From Zygnema cylindricum (lineage: Eukaryota > Streptophyta > Zygnematophyceae > Zygnematales > Zygnemataceae): DNA of 64,000 nt. This document shows positions 17,786 to 28,557 of the stretch, piece by piece. The stretch spans positions 408,130 to 472,129 of the forward strand of contig JBBHKE010001182.1 of assembly GCA_037447655.1 (NCBI GenBank). The letters are read 5' to 3'. Numbering within the stretch: the first letter of the stretch is position 1; each line of letters starts with the position of its first letter. The notes beneath the pieces are model-generated. The model ran no database searches. It had not been told where the DNA came from and was given only the letters and a program-made list of their open reading frames with translations. A program made the translations under genes and the position numbers.

Positions 17786-20700
17786 ATTGTATATTCAGGT
17801 GCATCCATGCACATGTGTAAAGATAAACACCTGTTCACTAAGATAAGAAAAATTCCCACCGTAGAGATAGAGTACAGGGATGGGAGGATAGTCACTACTA
17901 CTCTTGTAGTATCAGTAGATCTAAAAGTGTTAGTAGAAGAAAAGACATCTATAGTTACATTCTCCGATGTCTTATTTATTCATGAGCTGAACAAAAACCT
18001 CATCTCTACGTCTGTATTAGATGATACGTGTTTTGATACTAGCACTAGAAAAGGAGTCTTTACTGCTACTTTTGAGGAGGAAGTTTATTTTACTGCTGAA
18101 AAAGGTAGCTAAGGGATGTTTAGGTTGATTTTAAGCAATGAAAAGAAGAAACTTTACTATGCTGGTGTTCATGATATAATGATGTGGCATAAGAGGCTTG
18201 GGCATGTGAATCTAGATAAGTTAAGAGAGATGAAAAAGATGGGAGTAGTGGAAGGGATTCAGTTCAGTGAAAGTGAGAATCTAAGTGATTGTAGTGGATG
18301 TGCTCAAGGTAAAGCACACAAGTTACCCTTCCCAAAAACTGTCACCTATAAGGGAGAAAAGATTCTAGATTTAGTACACACAGATATTAGGGGACCGGCC
18401 AGAGTGCCATCACCCGGGGGGAAGAGATTTATGATGATTATCACTGATGATTGGTCTTGGTATTCCAGGGTGTATTTTTTGAAAAATAAGTCAGAGGCTC
18501 AGGAATGTTTTAAACAATATAAAGTATGGAGTGAAAAACTCCATTAAACCTCAATCAAGAGAGTAAGGAGTGACAATGGTGGAGAGTATACCTCTAACCA
18601 GTTTGAGGATTTTCTGAGAGAAGATGGAGTGCAACACCAAAAGACAATTCATGAAAATCTTGAGCAGAATGGTGTAGCTGAAAGATTAAATAGAACACTG
18701 AGTGATAGTGCTAGGAGTATGCTGTCCGATAAGAAGATAGGAAAGAAGTTTTGGGCCGAAGCAATGAACTGTGCAAATTATCTCAAAAATAGAGTTTTTA
18801 CTTCAGTAGTAAAAGGCCAAACACCCTATGAGAGATGGACAGGCCGAAAACCAGATGTTTCACACTTAAAGGTTTTCGGTAGTCAAGTGTTCAGTTTAGA
18901 CACAGATCGGTCAAACTGGAAGTTAGACCCAAAAGGAAAACCAGGATATCTACTAGGATATGATGAAGATGTAAAAGGATATAGAGTCTATGATCTCAAA
19001 AGAGAGGATTTTATCCTAGTGAAGCATCTAGTGGTTATGGATGAAGGAAAATCCATAGATCCCTTTAAACATACAAAGATAGTCAAAATCAGATTTGAGT
19101 CAGAAAATTCTGATGACTTTGAGCTTCCGAACAATCCAAGATTTCAAGAAGATGATGATCTTGCAGGTACGGATCAGATCAAGAAGGTACCAAATGTGGA
19201 ACCCCTAGTATTAACTCCAACCGAAGCCGAAAACGTGATGGAAATCGACCCGGAATCAAAGGATAGGGGAGAAGTAGAAACTGTGCGGAAGAATGCAAGA
19301 GAACCATCTATTCCGACAACCGAGTTTGAGGGAGGAAGAAGAAGCAGCAAAAGACTGCAAGAGAGACAAGTTAACAATAAGGTAACCAAACTGTCTCACC
19401 CCGATGAACCTCAAACTTATAATGAGGCAATGACTTGTCCTCAAAGAAATCGGTGGAAGACAGCCATTAATGAGGAGATGGCTTCAATTATGGCGGCCGA
19501 TACATAGGAATTGGTGGTTTGTCCTCTTGATAGGAAGCCAATTGGGTGTAAGTGGGTATTTAAGCTAAAACTCAACCCGGATAACACCATTGAGCGCTAC
19601 AAGGCTCGGTTAGTGGCGAAGGGATTTACCCAGAAAGAGGGAATTGACTACAAGGAGACTTTTGCTCCGGTCGTCAGGTTTCCTTCGGTTTGGATACTTC
19701 TCAGTATGGCGGCAGCTGAAGACATGGAAGTGCATCAGATGGACATCAATACGGCTTTCCTACATGGAGAGTTGGAAGAGGAAATTTTTATGCGACAGCC
19801 CGAAGGATTTGTGGAGCAAGGGGAGGAAAGCAAGGTATGCCGATTGATCAAATCTTTGTATGGGCTGAAACAGGCGCCCCGGCAATAGAACAAGAAGCTC
19901 GATGAGTGTCTTACAGGCTTGGGATATATTCGAATCAGCTCAGATCACTCAATTTATTTGTTTGAAGATGAGGAAGGAATTATTTTTATTGCAATTTATG
20001 TCGATGATTTGCTTCTTTTAAGTAAATCTATGGATAAAATAAATAAGTTGAAAAATGATTTAAAGAAAGATTTGAGATGAAGGATATGGGAGAAGCAACG
20101 TATATTTTGGGAATTCAGGTAGAAAGAGACAGAGATAGAAAGATAATAAGATTAACTCAAAAAGAGGCCATTGGAAACATGTTAGAAAAATTCCAAATAG
20201 ACAAGGATAATAGTTGTACCACTCCTATGGAATTAAAGAAGGGAAGTGAGGGGAGTGAGGAAGAGGGAGTTATAATTTTAGATGATGAGGTAGGCCCGGA
20301 AGAGAAAAGATTTATGCAGACCATCCCTTATAGACAAGTAGTGGGCAGCCTTATATATTTTATGAATTGTACCCGTCCGGACATAGCCGCGGCTGTAGGA
20401 GTACTAAGTATGAGTCTGAATGCTCCCACTAAGAAAGATTAGGAGGCAGCTAAGAGAGTCCTTAGATATCTCATAGGGACTAGGGATCTATGGTTGCATT
20501 TGGGTGGGAACAATACTGACATCACCACTTGGAGTGATGCTAGCTATTGAGATGCTCCTATGAGGAGATGCACATCTGGATATGTATTGTATGTGGGTGA
20601 TGGGGCTTGCTGCTGGAGCAACAAGCAGCAAAAGGTCATTGCTCAGTCCACCATGGAGGCTGAGTACATGGCTTCTTGCTCTGCTGTAAAAGAATTTGGT

Positions 20701-20944
20701 GTCCAAAAAGTATATTGTGATAATCAGGCTGCCATTGCCATTTCTGCCAATCCTAAACATCACTTTAGCGCCAAACACATGGACATTAGGCTTAGCTTTG
20801 TTAGAGAGAAAGTAGAAAACAAGATAATCAGTTAGGAGTATACACCAGATAGTGAAATGGTAGCTGATATGATGACCAAACTTGTTCCTTCCCCTAAACT
20901 AATTTTCTGCCGGGAGAAGTGTGGTCTTAAAATAAAGTGTGACA
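17786..20944 (+). pseudogene. Element B pol: protease, integrase, RT, RNase H
   Basis: The protease motif reads YSGAS, the catalytic Asp being lost (about 17793). Integrase has HKRLGH...CSGCAQGKAH (zinc-binding HHCC), HTDIRGPARVPS and RSDNGGEYTS; the glutamate region is NLEQNGVAERLNR. RT has KARLVAKGFTQKEGIDY, MDINTAFLHGE, YGLKQAPRQ and YVDDLLLLSKS. RNase H has WSDASY, STMEAEYMASC and CDNQAAIA, with about 20 residues missing before CDNQ. Stops at about 17786, 19508, 19888 and 20440 are each a Trp codon changed to TAG; another is at 18547, with a frameshift near 20078. Integrase to C-terminus is open for 292 codons at 18629-19507. Confidence 0.9.
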
Positions 20945-21135
20945 AGAAAAAAAGGGGAGTGTAGAAATTAAAGGCTATAGACTCAGGGGAGTCTTGCCTT
21001 TATAGGGGTAAAGGTGGTCAGAGTTTTTGTTTGCCAGGGTGACAGTTATTCTTGCTGAAAGACAAACGGGTCAAGGTTATCCTAGAGGCTTTGTGTGAGC
21101 TGCCTACTCTGAGGTCCTATGGAGGTCTCAGAGTT
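20945..21135 (+). repeat. Polypurine tract and internally deleted 3' LTR of element B
   Basis: AAAAAAGGGGAG is followed by TGTAGAAATTAAAGG (from 20957), which then jumps straight into the leader (ATAGACTCAGGGGAGTC, CCTTTAT-AGGG-GTAAAGG). About 800 bp of U3 are missing. It ends with the AUG hairpin and TTACA (21135). Confidence 0.8.
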
Positions 21136-21176
21136 ACAAGTTATGGGCCCACCATCTAGGGTGCCCACTTGTCAGC

Positions 21177-23259
21177 CAAAACACTATATACACTATCTCC
21201 TAGTGTTCGGTTTAACCTCTGTGCTACCCCATTTGTTTCTGGAAAATGTGGTACAATTTTTTGGTGCTGTTCTCCCTCATCTCTCAGGTATTCCTCAAAA
21301 TGGTTAGAGGTAATTCTCCCCCATTATCACTCCTTATTCTCTTAACGGGGTTTCCATGCAGCTTCTCACTCCAGGCTTTATATTCTTTGAAATAAGTTGG
21401 TGTTTCGGACTTTGTTTTTAGAAACTAAACTCTAGAGTACCTAGACCAGTCATTAGTAATTTTCAACATATACCTTTTCCCTCCAACTGAGGGTACCCTT
21501 GCTGGTCCCCAGATATCTGTGTGGATTAAATCTAGTACCTTTTCCCCTCTATATATGGCGGCTTTAGGGAAAGGAAGTCAATGAGCCTTACCTTGGGCAC
21601 AACCACTACAATCATCCACCATTTCATTATCACTGAACTGAATGCCTTCTACTACACCAAGCTTCTTCATTTCCCTCGGCCTATCAAAGTGCACATGCCT
21701 CAACCGCTTATGCCAAATCATCAACTTTGGGACACCAACATAATAAACATTCTTCTTTTCATTACTCAGGTTAAGCCTAGACATTCCTTAGCTACCGTTA
21801 TCTGCAGTGAAGTAAACTTCATTTTTATACTTAGCTGTAAAGACTCCCTTTCTAGTGAAGGTGTCATATTCTTTGTCATCTAACACAGATGTAGAGACAA
21901 GATTTTTACTCAGCTGAGGAATATAGAGCACATCTGAGAGAGTGAGTATAGAAGTCTTACCCTCCACTAAGATTTTTAAATCTATTGATCCCACTAGATC
22001 TGTAGTATCCACTCTCCCATCCCCATACTCTATTTCTATAGTAGGGATTTTCCTTAGCTTAGTGAAGAGGTCCTTGTCACGACACATATGCATGGATGCA
22101 CCTGAGTCGATGATCCATCCTTCCTGTGGAGCTTCCCGAATTGCTTCAAGGACACACTACTGTCTCCAAGGGATCTCCTTCTCCCCCAGACTCTTGTCAA
22201 GAAGAAGCTCCCCATCCTCCTCCGAGGACTCGTCCTCGATTTCTCTTGTCACTTTTGTGACCACAAACGCTTTTTTCTTCCCTCCGGAAGAACCTCCTCC
22301 ACGGTTCTCTTTGATCCTCAAATGTGACAGCTTTACACAATCCGCGATAAAGTGTCCCTGCTTTTTGCAAAAATGACAAAGGTAGTTTGGGGGCCTCGGT
22401 CCTCCAGTCTGAACTCTTTCTCCTTTGTATGGCTTTTTCGGTTCTTGTCTCCACTTCTCCCCTCCGACGGCTAGAGCTTGAACGCTCTTTCCTCCTCTCT
22501 GGATCTCAATCGTGTTCTCCTGCACAAGTATCCTGCAGACCACTGTATTCCACTTCCATGAACTATCAGTCATTTCGTACCTAGTACACTATGTTCTCAT
22601 ACTCGTCAAGAAACTTCATGATGAGAGTGTTCTCTTTCATTTTCATTGTACCTGTCCATCCGTCACTCTCCATCTCCATATACAAACAAGAAAGATCATT
22701 ACAGTAGTCTAACATCTTTCCCCCTTTGTAAGTATAATTTCCCAATTTTTGCTCTACCAACTGGAGCTCCTGAATCGTACTAGCTCTATAGATCTCTATC
22801 AAACTCACCCACAACTCCTCAGCCTTGTAAACGTGAAGATGGGGAGTTGCCAAAGCTTGAGTGAGGTGTCTCAGAATGAAGTTCTTGGCAGCCATGTTGG
22901 TGATTTCCCACTTTTGAGTGTCAGTCTCCACGGTCATCACGATCGCGGCTCTAGGTGTCGTGGGAATACCAGCAATAGGAGTAAGAGTTGTCTCCTTTTC
23001 TTTCCCCTTTTCGGACACACTGCTATCCCCATCATCTGCCTCCGTTGCTACAACAGATGTTGCTACAGAAAAACCTTATTCCACCAAACCCTGGTGGGGT
23101 TCCTTGAGGTGGACGTTTCACTTGTCCACTAACAATACCCCACTATCGTTTTTCACACAAAGCCCCTGTTATCATGGCTTCCCAATAGATAAACCATGAT
23201 CCATTGAAGATGGGCAACCTAGATGGTGGGCCTATAACCTGCAATTCTGTGTCCTCCAT
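21177..23259 (-). pseudogene. Family C gag, protease and integrase N-terminal half
   Basis: The minus strand starts at ATG 23259-23257 inside the LTR (MEDTELQVIGPPSR), then the gag core (MAAKNFILRHLTQALATPHL; IMKFLDEYENIVY), CCHC knuckle CHFCKKQGHFIADC (about 22380-22340), protease with IDSGAS (active-site Asp kept, about 22115), and integrase up to RSDNGGE (about 21340) before element B cuts it off. The frame 22573-22157 holds most of the nucleocapsid region. Stops and shifts occur near 22600, 23060 and in integrase. Confidence 0.85.
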
Positions 23260-23477
23260 TCGACTACAGAATTTAGGAAGCCTCTATGCAGTTTTTAACA
23301 AACCCACTTTCAATGGCAACCACTGCTGCCCAAGCAAACAAGCTGACAATGTGACTGCACCCTTGTGCAGCCTAGACTCCTTTGAGTCATTAGGAAAAGG
23401 AATCTTTGAAAACGCCCAACCAGGCGATTAGTTATAGTGTGGCAAAGATGCCAATATATAGAAACTCTCAAAGAGAG
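23243..23477 (-). promoter_or_regulatory. Tandem hairpin leader, family C
   Basis: In LTR order, as plus-strand positions: CTCTC.../GAGAG (23465-23477), TGGCA-TCTT-TGCCA (23440-23453), CGCCT-GGTT-GGGCG (23413-23426), GACTC-AAAG-GAGTC (23375-23388), CTGCAC-AAGG-GTGCAG (23355-23370), TGCT-TGGG-CAGCA (23324-23336) and the AUG hairpin (23243-23273). Compared with A and B, stems 1, 2, 4, 5 and 6 have different bases that still pair. Confidence 0.75.
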
Positions 23478-23950
23478 AGAAGACCATCTACCATATTTTT
23501 CTAAGTCCTAGCTCCCTCTCACAATCCCTATCTACTGACTGTACGAACCAATCCGATACTGTACAGTACAAGAAAGTACAACTGCCGATGTACTTTTTGT
23601 ACGACCTTTGTACGACAAGGCCATTAAGCGGACGCGTGTCCACTTTTCACTCGTCCGTACGTTCCTCGGAATTCTCGCGACCGAATGTTATCTCTCCACG
23701 TGGCGCCTGGTCATGCCACGTCACAAAATGCCAAAGTGACCATTCCGAGATCTCGACGATGATGTGCGCCGTTGGATAGAATTTAGTATTTGATCTCAAC
23801 CGTCGAAACAAATATCTGATTCATTTGTTTCGTGCGAAATCATATCCGTAGTGTATTTAACTCATTCTATGTTTGTATTTCCGTTAATCGGAATAGCTAC
23901 CGTAACACTTTTTGAATATTTATCAAAACCTATATACTCTAGCCAACTTT

Positions 23951-24030
23951 TACGACAGACTGGTTAGAGCGAATGGCTACGCCATGCTCTACCGCTCGGA
24001 GGTTCGAGTCATGCATGACTCAACCTTTTG
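23951..24030 (+). ncRNA. tRNA-like Pol III unit in LTR c
   Basis: A-box-like ACTGGTTAGAGC (23959-23970), B box GGTTCGAGTCA (24001-24011) and TTTT near 24026. It includes the GAGCGA-ATGGC-TAC-GCCAT-GCTC hairpin common to the C copies. Confidence 0.55.
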
Positions 24031-24244
24031 TTGAGAGTGACTTAGGTCACTCTTGTACTGCACAGGTGGAGCTGAGGTAGCCATGGCTCCACTACTCTCT
24101 CTCTCTCCTTTTGTGAGTACAACAAATATGGGGGATGGAGAGAGAGAGGTGGAGGCTGACTTCTTTTCCCTCTCTTTTCCATTCATCTATTTAGACCTAG
24201 AAAATACTTATATTAAATCCTTTTTAGTTATTTTTAATAGGAGC

Positions 24245-24834
24245 CGCCATAAGCTATGAAAGAATCACTTTCGAATCCACTGTATTAAAGCCATTAGAAA
24301 CGTCGACATGAAGGACCAAGCAATCCGGATGTACATCTAACAAAGCTGAATCCCGTGGACCACGGTCTCACAACCCCCTCTTGTGGCCACTTCAAACTGA
24401 TGAGGAGATAAATAATCATGGAAAGCCGGATGGAGCTTGAGACATATCGCACGAGCCACCAATCTATATAAAACTTCTCCCACGACGATAGGGCGGATCC
24501 CACCATTAAGTTTGGCGACTGCCACAAGGCAAGACACCTTGAGAAGTTCACAAATCCGAGGGGGAACATCCCCACTAGCAATAATTGAACATACTCGAAA
24601 AAACACATCGAACCCTCGGGCACCCGATTCAGGGGGTAAAACATCGCGAAATACCTCATACACTGTGCCCGAGGGCCCCCTTAGCTGAAAGGTGAGGAGA
24701 AGAGCTAAGAGCTTTAATAAAAAACCTCACGATCTAAAGTAAAACTCTCAGAAGGCTCAAAGGCGTGGATGGAAGGGGGTAAAGTGGAAGGTGCAGGGGA
24801 GTGGAGAGCTTGAAGGACCTCAATAGTGGAAGAG
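24245..24834 (-). pseudogene. Non-LTR-type reverse transcriptase, N-terminal half
   Basis: The minus strand encodes FEPSESFTLDREV, VYEVFRDVLPPESGARGF and LVAVAKLNGGIRPIVVGEVLYRL followed by a GGCETVVHGIQ motif: the fingers region of a non-LTR-type RT. At 24245 it runs in frame, across the GGAGC duplication, into the half that begins at 11849 (DSFIAYGG then SISECPSIPLCEGF), so the two pieces were one ORF before the C element arrived. Frame breaks occur near 24340 and 24680. On its 5' side it abuts a copia polypurine tract. Confidence 0.75.
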
Positions 24835-24837
24835 ACA

Positions 24838-27105
24838 CTCCCCTTATTTTCTATTCCAGTTTTAACTTTTCTTTCATTCCGCATTTTTCCCTACAATATT
24901 TTAATTTGGGAGCAGGCACAGGTTTGGTAATCATGTCAGCCACCATTTCTTCATTAGATCTATAAACAAATTTCAAAATTTTATTTTCAACTTTTTCTCT
25001 TACGAAGCTCAATCTTATGTCCATATGTTTAGATTTGAAATGATGTTTTGGATTGGCTGCAATTGCAATTGCAGCTTGATTATCACAAAAGACTTCATGC
25101 ACTCCCTCCTTTATATACCCTAGTTCTTGCAACAATGACTTGACCCACATCATTTCTTTCATAGCAGAACAAGAGGCCATATACTCAGCCTCCATAGTAG
25201 ACTGAGCAACCACATTTTGTTGCTTGCTGCTCCAACAACCAGCACCTTCCCCCACATACAACACATACCCATAAGTGCATCTTCTCATAGGTGCATCCCC
25301 ATAACTTGCATCACTCCAAGTAGTGATATCAGTGTGCTCCCCTCCCAAATGCAACCATAACTATCTGGTTCAGACCAGATATCTTATGACTCTCTTGGCT
25401 GCCTCCCAATCTCTCTTCCTAGGATCGTTAAGACTTCTACTGAGGACTCCTACTGTTGTCGCTATGTCCGACCTTGTACAGTTTATAAAGTAGATCAAAC
25501 TTCCTACAACCTGTCTGTAAGGAATAGACTTCAGAAATTCTCTCTTTTCTGGACTCATCTGATCATCTAAGATTATCACTCATCCTTCTACACTCCCATC
25601 ACTTACTTTCTTCAAGTCCATAGGAGTGGTACAACTGTTTGCTTTCTCCATCTGGAATTTCTCAAACATATTATCCATTCCTTCTTTTTGAGTGAGTCTA
25701 ATGAATCTTTTCCCCCTATCTCTTTCCATTTGAATTCCCAAAATATATTTGCCTCCCCTAAATCTTTCATGTCAAATCTGCTTCTAAGGACTTTCTTTAA
25801 CCTATTGATCTTTTCCAAAGATTTACTTAAAACCAGCAAATCATCGACATAAATTGCAATAAAGATCACACCATCCTCATCTTCAAACATATAGATAGAA
25901 TTGTCTGAGCTGATCCGGATATATCCTAGACCAGTGAGAAACTCATCTAGTTTGTTATTCCACTGTCGGGGAGCTTGCTTAAGTCCATATAAGGACTTTA
26001 TGAGTCTGCACACTTTGCTCTCTTCCCCAACCTGCACAAACCCCTCTGGTTACCGCATGAAGATTTCTTCCTCTAACTCACCATTGAGGAAGGCGGTCTT
26101 AATATCCATCTCATGGATTTCCATGTCTTCTGCTGCTACTAGACTGAGGAAAATCCTTACTAATGGGAAACGAACAACTGGAGCAAATGTCTCGTCATAG
26201 TCAATCCCCTCCTTTTGGGTAAACCCCTTTGCTACCAACCGAGCCTTATATCTTTCAATGGTATTATCTGGGTTCATTTTTAGCTTGAATACCCACTTAC
26301 ATCCAATAGATTTTCTGTCTGGAGAACAATCCGTTAGCTCCCAAGTATTTGCTTCCATGATCGAAGCCATCTCATAATTTATAGCTCTAATCCATCTGTC
26401 ATTTTCTGGGTTGTTTACTGCCTCCAAGAATGACTGAGGCTCATCAGGATGAGATAGCTTAATTACCTTGTGAGCAGCCTGTTTCTCTTGAATCCTTTTG
26501 CTGCTCCTTCTCCCCCCTTAAAACTCTGACGCTGGAATACATGGAAGTCTAGGGTTTCTCCTTACTATCTCATTCCCTCCCCTATCCATGGAAGATGATT
26601 CCGGTTCCTCCTCTTCTGTCTTCTCAAAGTCCATAGGAATATGTGACGTAACTCTCCTGTATCTTCGATCTCCCCTGAATTTGCAATCATTGTCACACTC
26701 ATGTCTTTTCGGGAAAAAGAGAGTTCTCCTCACTTTCAGACTTAAACCTGATTCTTATCTTCTTGGTATATTTGAAGGGGTCAATTGACTTTCCTTCATC
26801 CATGACAACTAGATGTTTGACGAGAATGATATTTTTCTTTGCTTAGTCATAGACTCTATATCCCATGACATCTTCATCATATCCCACAAAATATCCAGGT
26901 TTTCCCTTAGCATCAAGTTTCCAGTTTTTCTTATCCGTATCTAGACTGTAAACTTGGCTACCGAATACTTTAAGGTGAGAGATATCAGGTTTCCTTCCAG
27001 CCCATCTCTCATAAGGTGGCAAACCTTTGACTTATGAGGTAAGGACTCTATTCTTAATGTAGTTGGCACAGTTCATGGCTTCTGCCCAAAATCTCTTAAT
27101 GGTTA
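24838..27105 (-). pseudogene. Second family C pol copy: RNase H, RT, integrase end
   Basis: RNase H (25354-24851) is the best in the window for this family: TWSDASYGD, STMEAEYMASCSAMKE, CDNQAAIAIAANPKHH and a C-terminal MVADMITKPVPAPKLKYCREKCG. Then RT pieces at 25579-25370, 26037-25612 (YGLKQAPRQW, YVDDLLVLSKS) and 26427-26050, and integrase C-terminal pieces to about 27100. It starts at the polypurine tract AAATAAGGGGAG, but the LTR expected next (left of 24838) is absent. From 25740 on it duplicates 14325-15690. Confidence 0.85.
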
Positions 27106-28070
27106 TTTTAGTATCTTCTAGGTTTTGCAAAATGCAGAAAAGAAGCCGAGGCAGTCTGCCTCTAACTTCTCTCTTCAGCTCCCACACTTGTCGCAATCAC
27201 TAAAGGTTGAAGAGGGAGCTAGAGCCATGGCTGCCTATGCTGATTAGAGATAGAGTTACGCGTGTTAGATTTTGGTAGATTCACCAAAATAGAACTTGAT
27301 GGATCCAGGATTTGAACCTGGTACCTGCGGTTCATTATAGTAGCCGGTAGCCTTAGCTAATTAGTCTGATATCAAGGTTGAGGATATAGGGTTTGATATT
27401 TATTTAAATGTTAACATTTAGGTTATTTAATTTAACGGGATATTTAGACATAGACACAGTTTGTAAAGTACGGCGTACGGAACATCCGAAACGGATACTG
27501 CGCAGTTTGTAATCCGGCTTAATCGGGCGGCCACGAAGGATGCCGAGATCACGGAATAGCTTTTCGGCGACTTGCGGTTGACGTCACATCGATTGCCACG
27601 TGGCAAAATCACATTGGATTACGACATCTCCGGGGATTCTAGGAACGAATCCAAAAATGACATGTGTCCACTTGTTGGCCATGTCGTACAATGGTCGTAC
27701 ATAAAGTACATCGTCACCTGTACCTTTATGTACGATACACTATTATTATTGGTGTCGTATTTCAGTAGATAGAGTTTTAGAGAGAGATAGGACTTAGAAA
27801 AATTTGATAGATTGGACCCTCTCTCCCAGAGAGCTTCTGTACAAAAGGTCAACTTTGACCTTTCATAACTTACTGCTCAGGGGAGCAAATTCAGAGATTC
27901 TTTTTGCTATAGACTCAGGGGAGTCTTGTCTTTACAAGGGTAAAGGTGGTTAGAGTTTTTTACTGGCAGGGTGGCAGTTATTCTTTCTGAAAGACAAACG
28001 GGTCAGGGTTATTTTAGAGGCTTCGTGTGAGCTGCCTACTCTGAGGTCCTATGGAGGTCTCAGAGTTACA
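27105..28070 (+). repeat. Second copy of the family B 5' LTR
   Basis: It matches 15691-16655 at a constant offset of 11414-11415 with very few differences. Its GACTC-AGGG-GAGTC hairpin (27912-27925) is intact; its TGCC-AGGG-TGGCA hairpin has a C-to-G change (27964-27976). The tRNA-like unit lies at 27282-27374 (minus) and the stem-loop at 27150-27235. Confidence 0.85.
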
Positions 28071-28557
28071 GGTTATGGGCCCACCATCTAGGGTACCCAT
28101 ATTCAATGGAGGTGGTTTCATATACTGGGAAAGTATGATGACAGGAGCTCTATGTGAGAAACGGTTTTGGGGAATAGTGAGTGGACGGGTGAGACGTCCA
28201 TCTAGTCTTGGGATACCTCCAAGGTTTACAAGAGGCAGATTCACTAGAGATGCAGATTCATCTTCAACGGAGGAGAAAAAGGAAGGAGAGGTGGTGGACA
28301 AAGGAAAAGAGAAAGAGACGGTCACACCAATAGCAACCGGTTCGGCATTCATGTCACCTATTCCGAGGAACGAGGAGAATGATATTGATACGTGGGACTT
28401 CAACAATATGGCGGCTAAGCACTTCATCCTCCACCATCTTCCTCAAGGGCTTGCATCTCCCCATTTGCAGGTAGAGAGGGCATCCGATCTTTGGTTGGCT
28501 TTCATAGAGATGTATCGAAGTGGTACGATTCAGCAACAACAGTTGGCTGATGTTTAG
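28051..28557 (+). pseudogene. Element B gag, truncated second copy
   Basis: The 168-residue frame starts at ATG 28051 in the AUG hairpin (28039-28065). It reads through the primer-binding site (QVMGPPSRVPIFNG) and the gag core to IQQQQLAD, where element sequence stops (about 28552) and unrelated AT-rich DNA begins. It lacks the early stop of the copy at 16636. Confidence 0.85.

Larger units (their letters stand above)
15691..21176 (+). mobile_element. Ty1/copia family B element inserted in family C integrase
   Basis: It lies in plus orientation within the family C integrase (minus). Order: LTR, primer-binding site (16656), gag, protease, integrase, RT, RNase H, polypurine tract AAAAAAGGGGAG (about 20945-20956), and a 3' LTR reduced to 179 bp. 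A second primer-binding site and about 25 bp of gag follow the 3' LTR (21136-21175), as in tandem elements formed by LTR recombination. The 5' boundary is imprecise because the TGTAGAAATT end is missing. Confidence 0.8.
2268..24239 (-). mobile_element. Ty1/copia family C element, heavily interrupted
   Basis: Read on the minus strand, the order is 5' LTR (23240-24239), primer-binding site, gag-protease-integrase (23259-21177), integrase-RT (15690-14325), RT end (9365-9198), RNase H and polypurine tract (3811-3280), and 3' LTR (2268-3279). Insertions of element B, a mixed block at 9366-14324, and element A split it. The flanking 5-mers do not match: TCTCG on the left and GGAGC on the right. Stops and frame breaks in every part make it a dead copy. 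Confidence 0.8.
23240..24239 (-). repeat. 5' LTR of the family C element (LTR c)
   Basis: On the plus strand it reads TGCAATTC...TTTTTAATA (terminal CAACA mutated to AATA), 1000 bp, followed by GGAGC (24240-24244). The primer-binding site GGTTATAGGCCCACC adjoins it at 23239 (minus). The stem-loop is at about 24075-24160, the GTAC cluster at 23586-23620 and the leader at 23243-23477. Confidence 0.85.
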
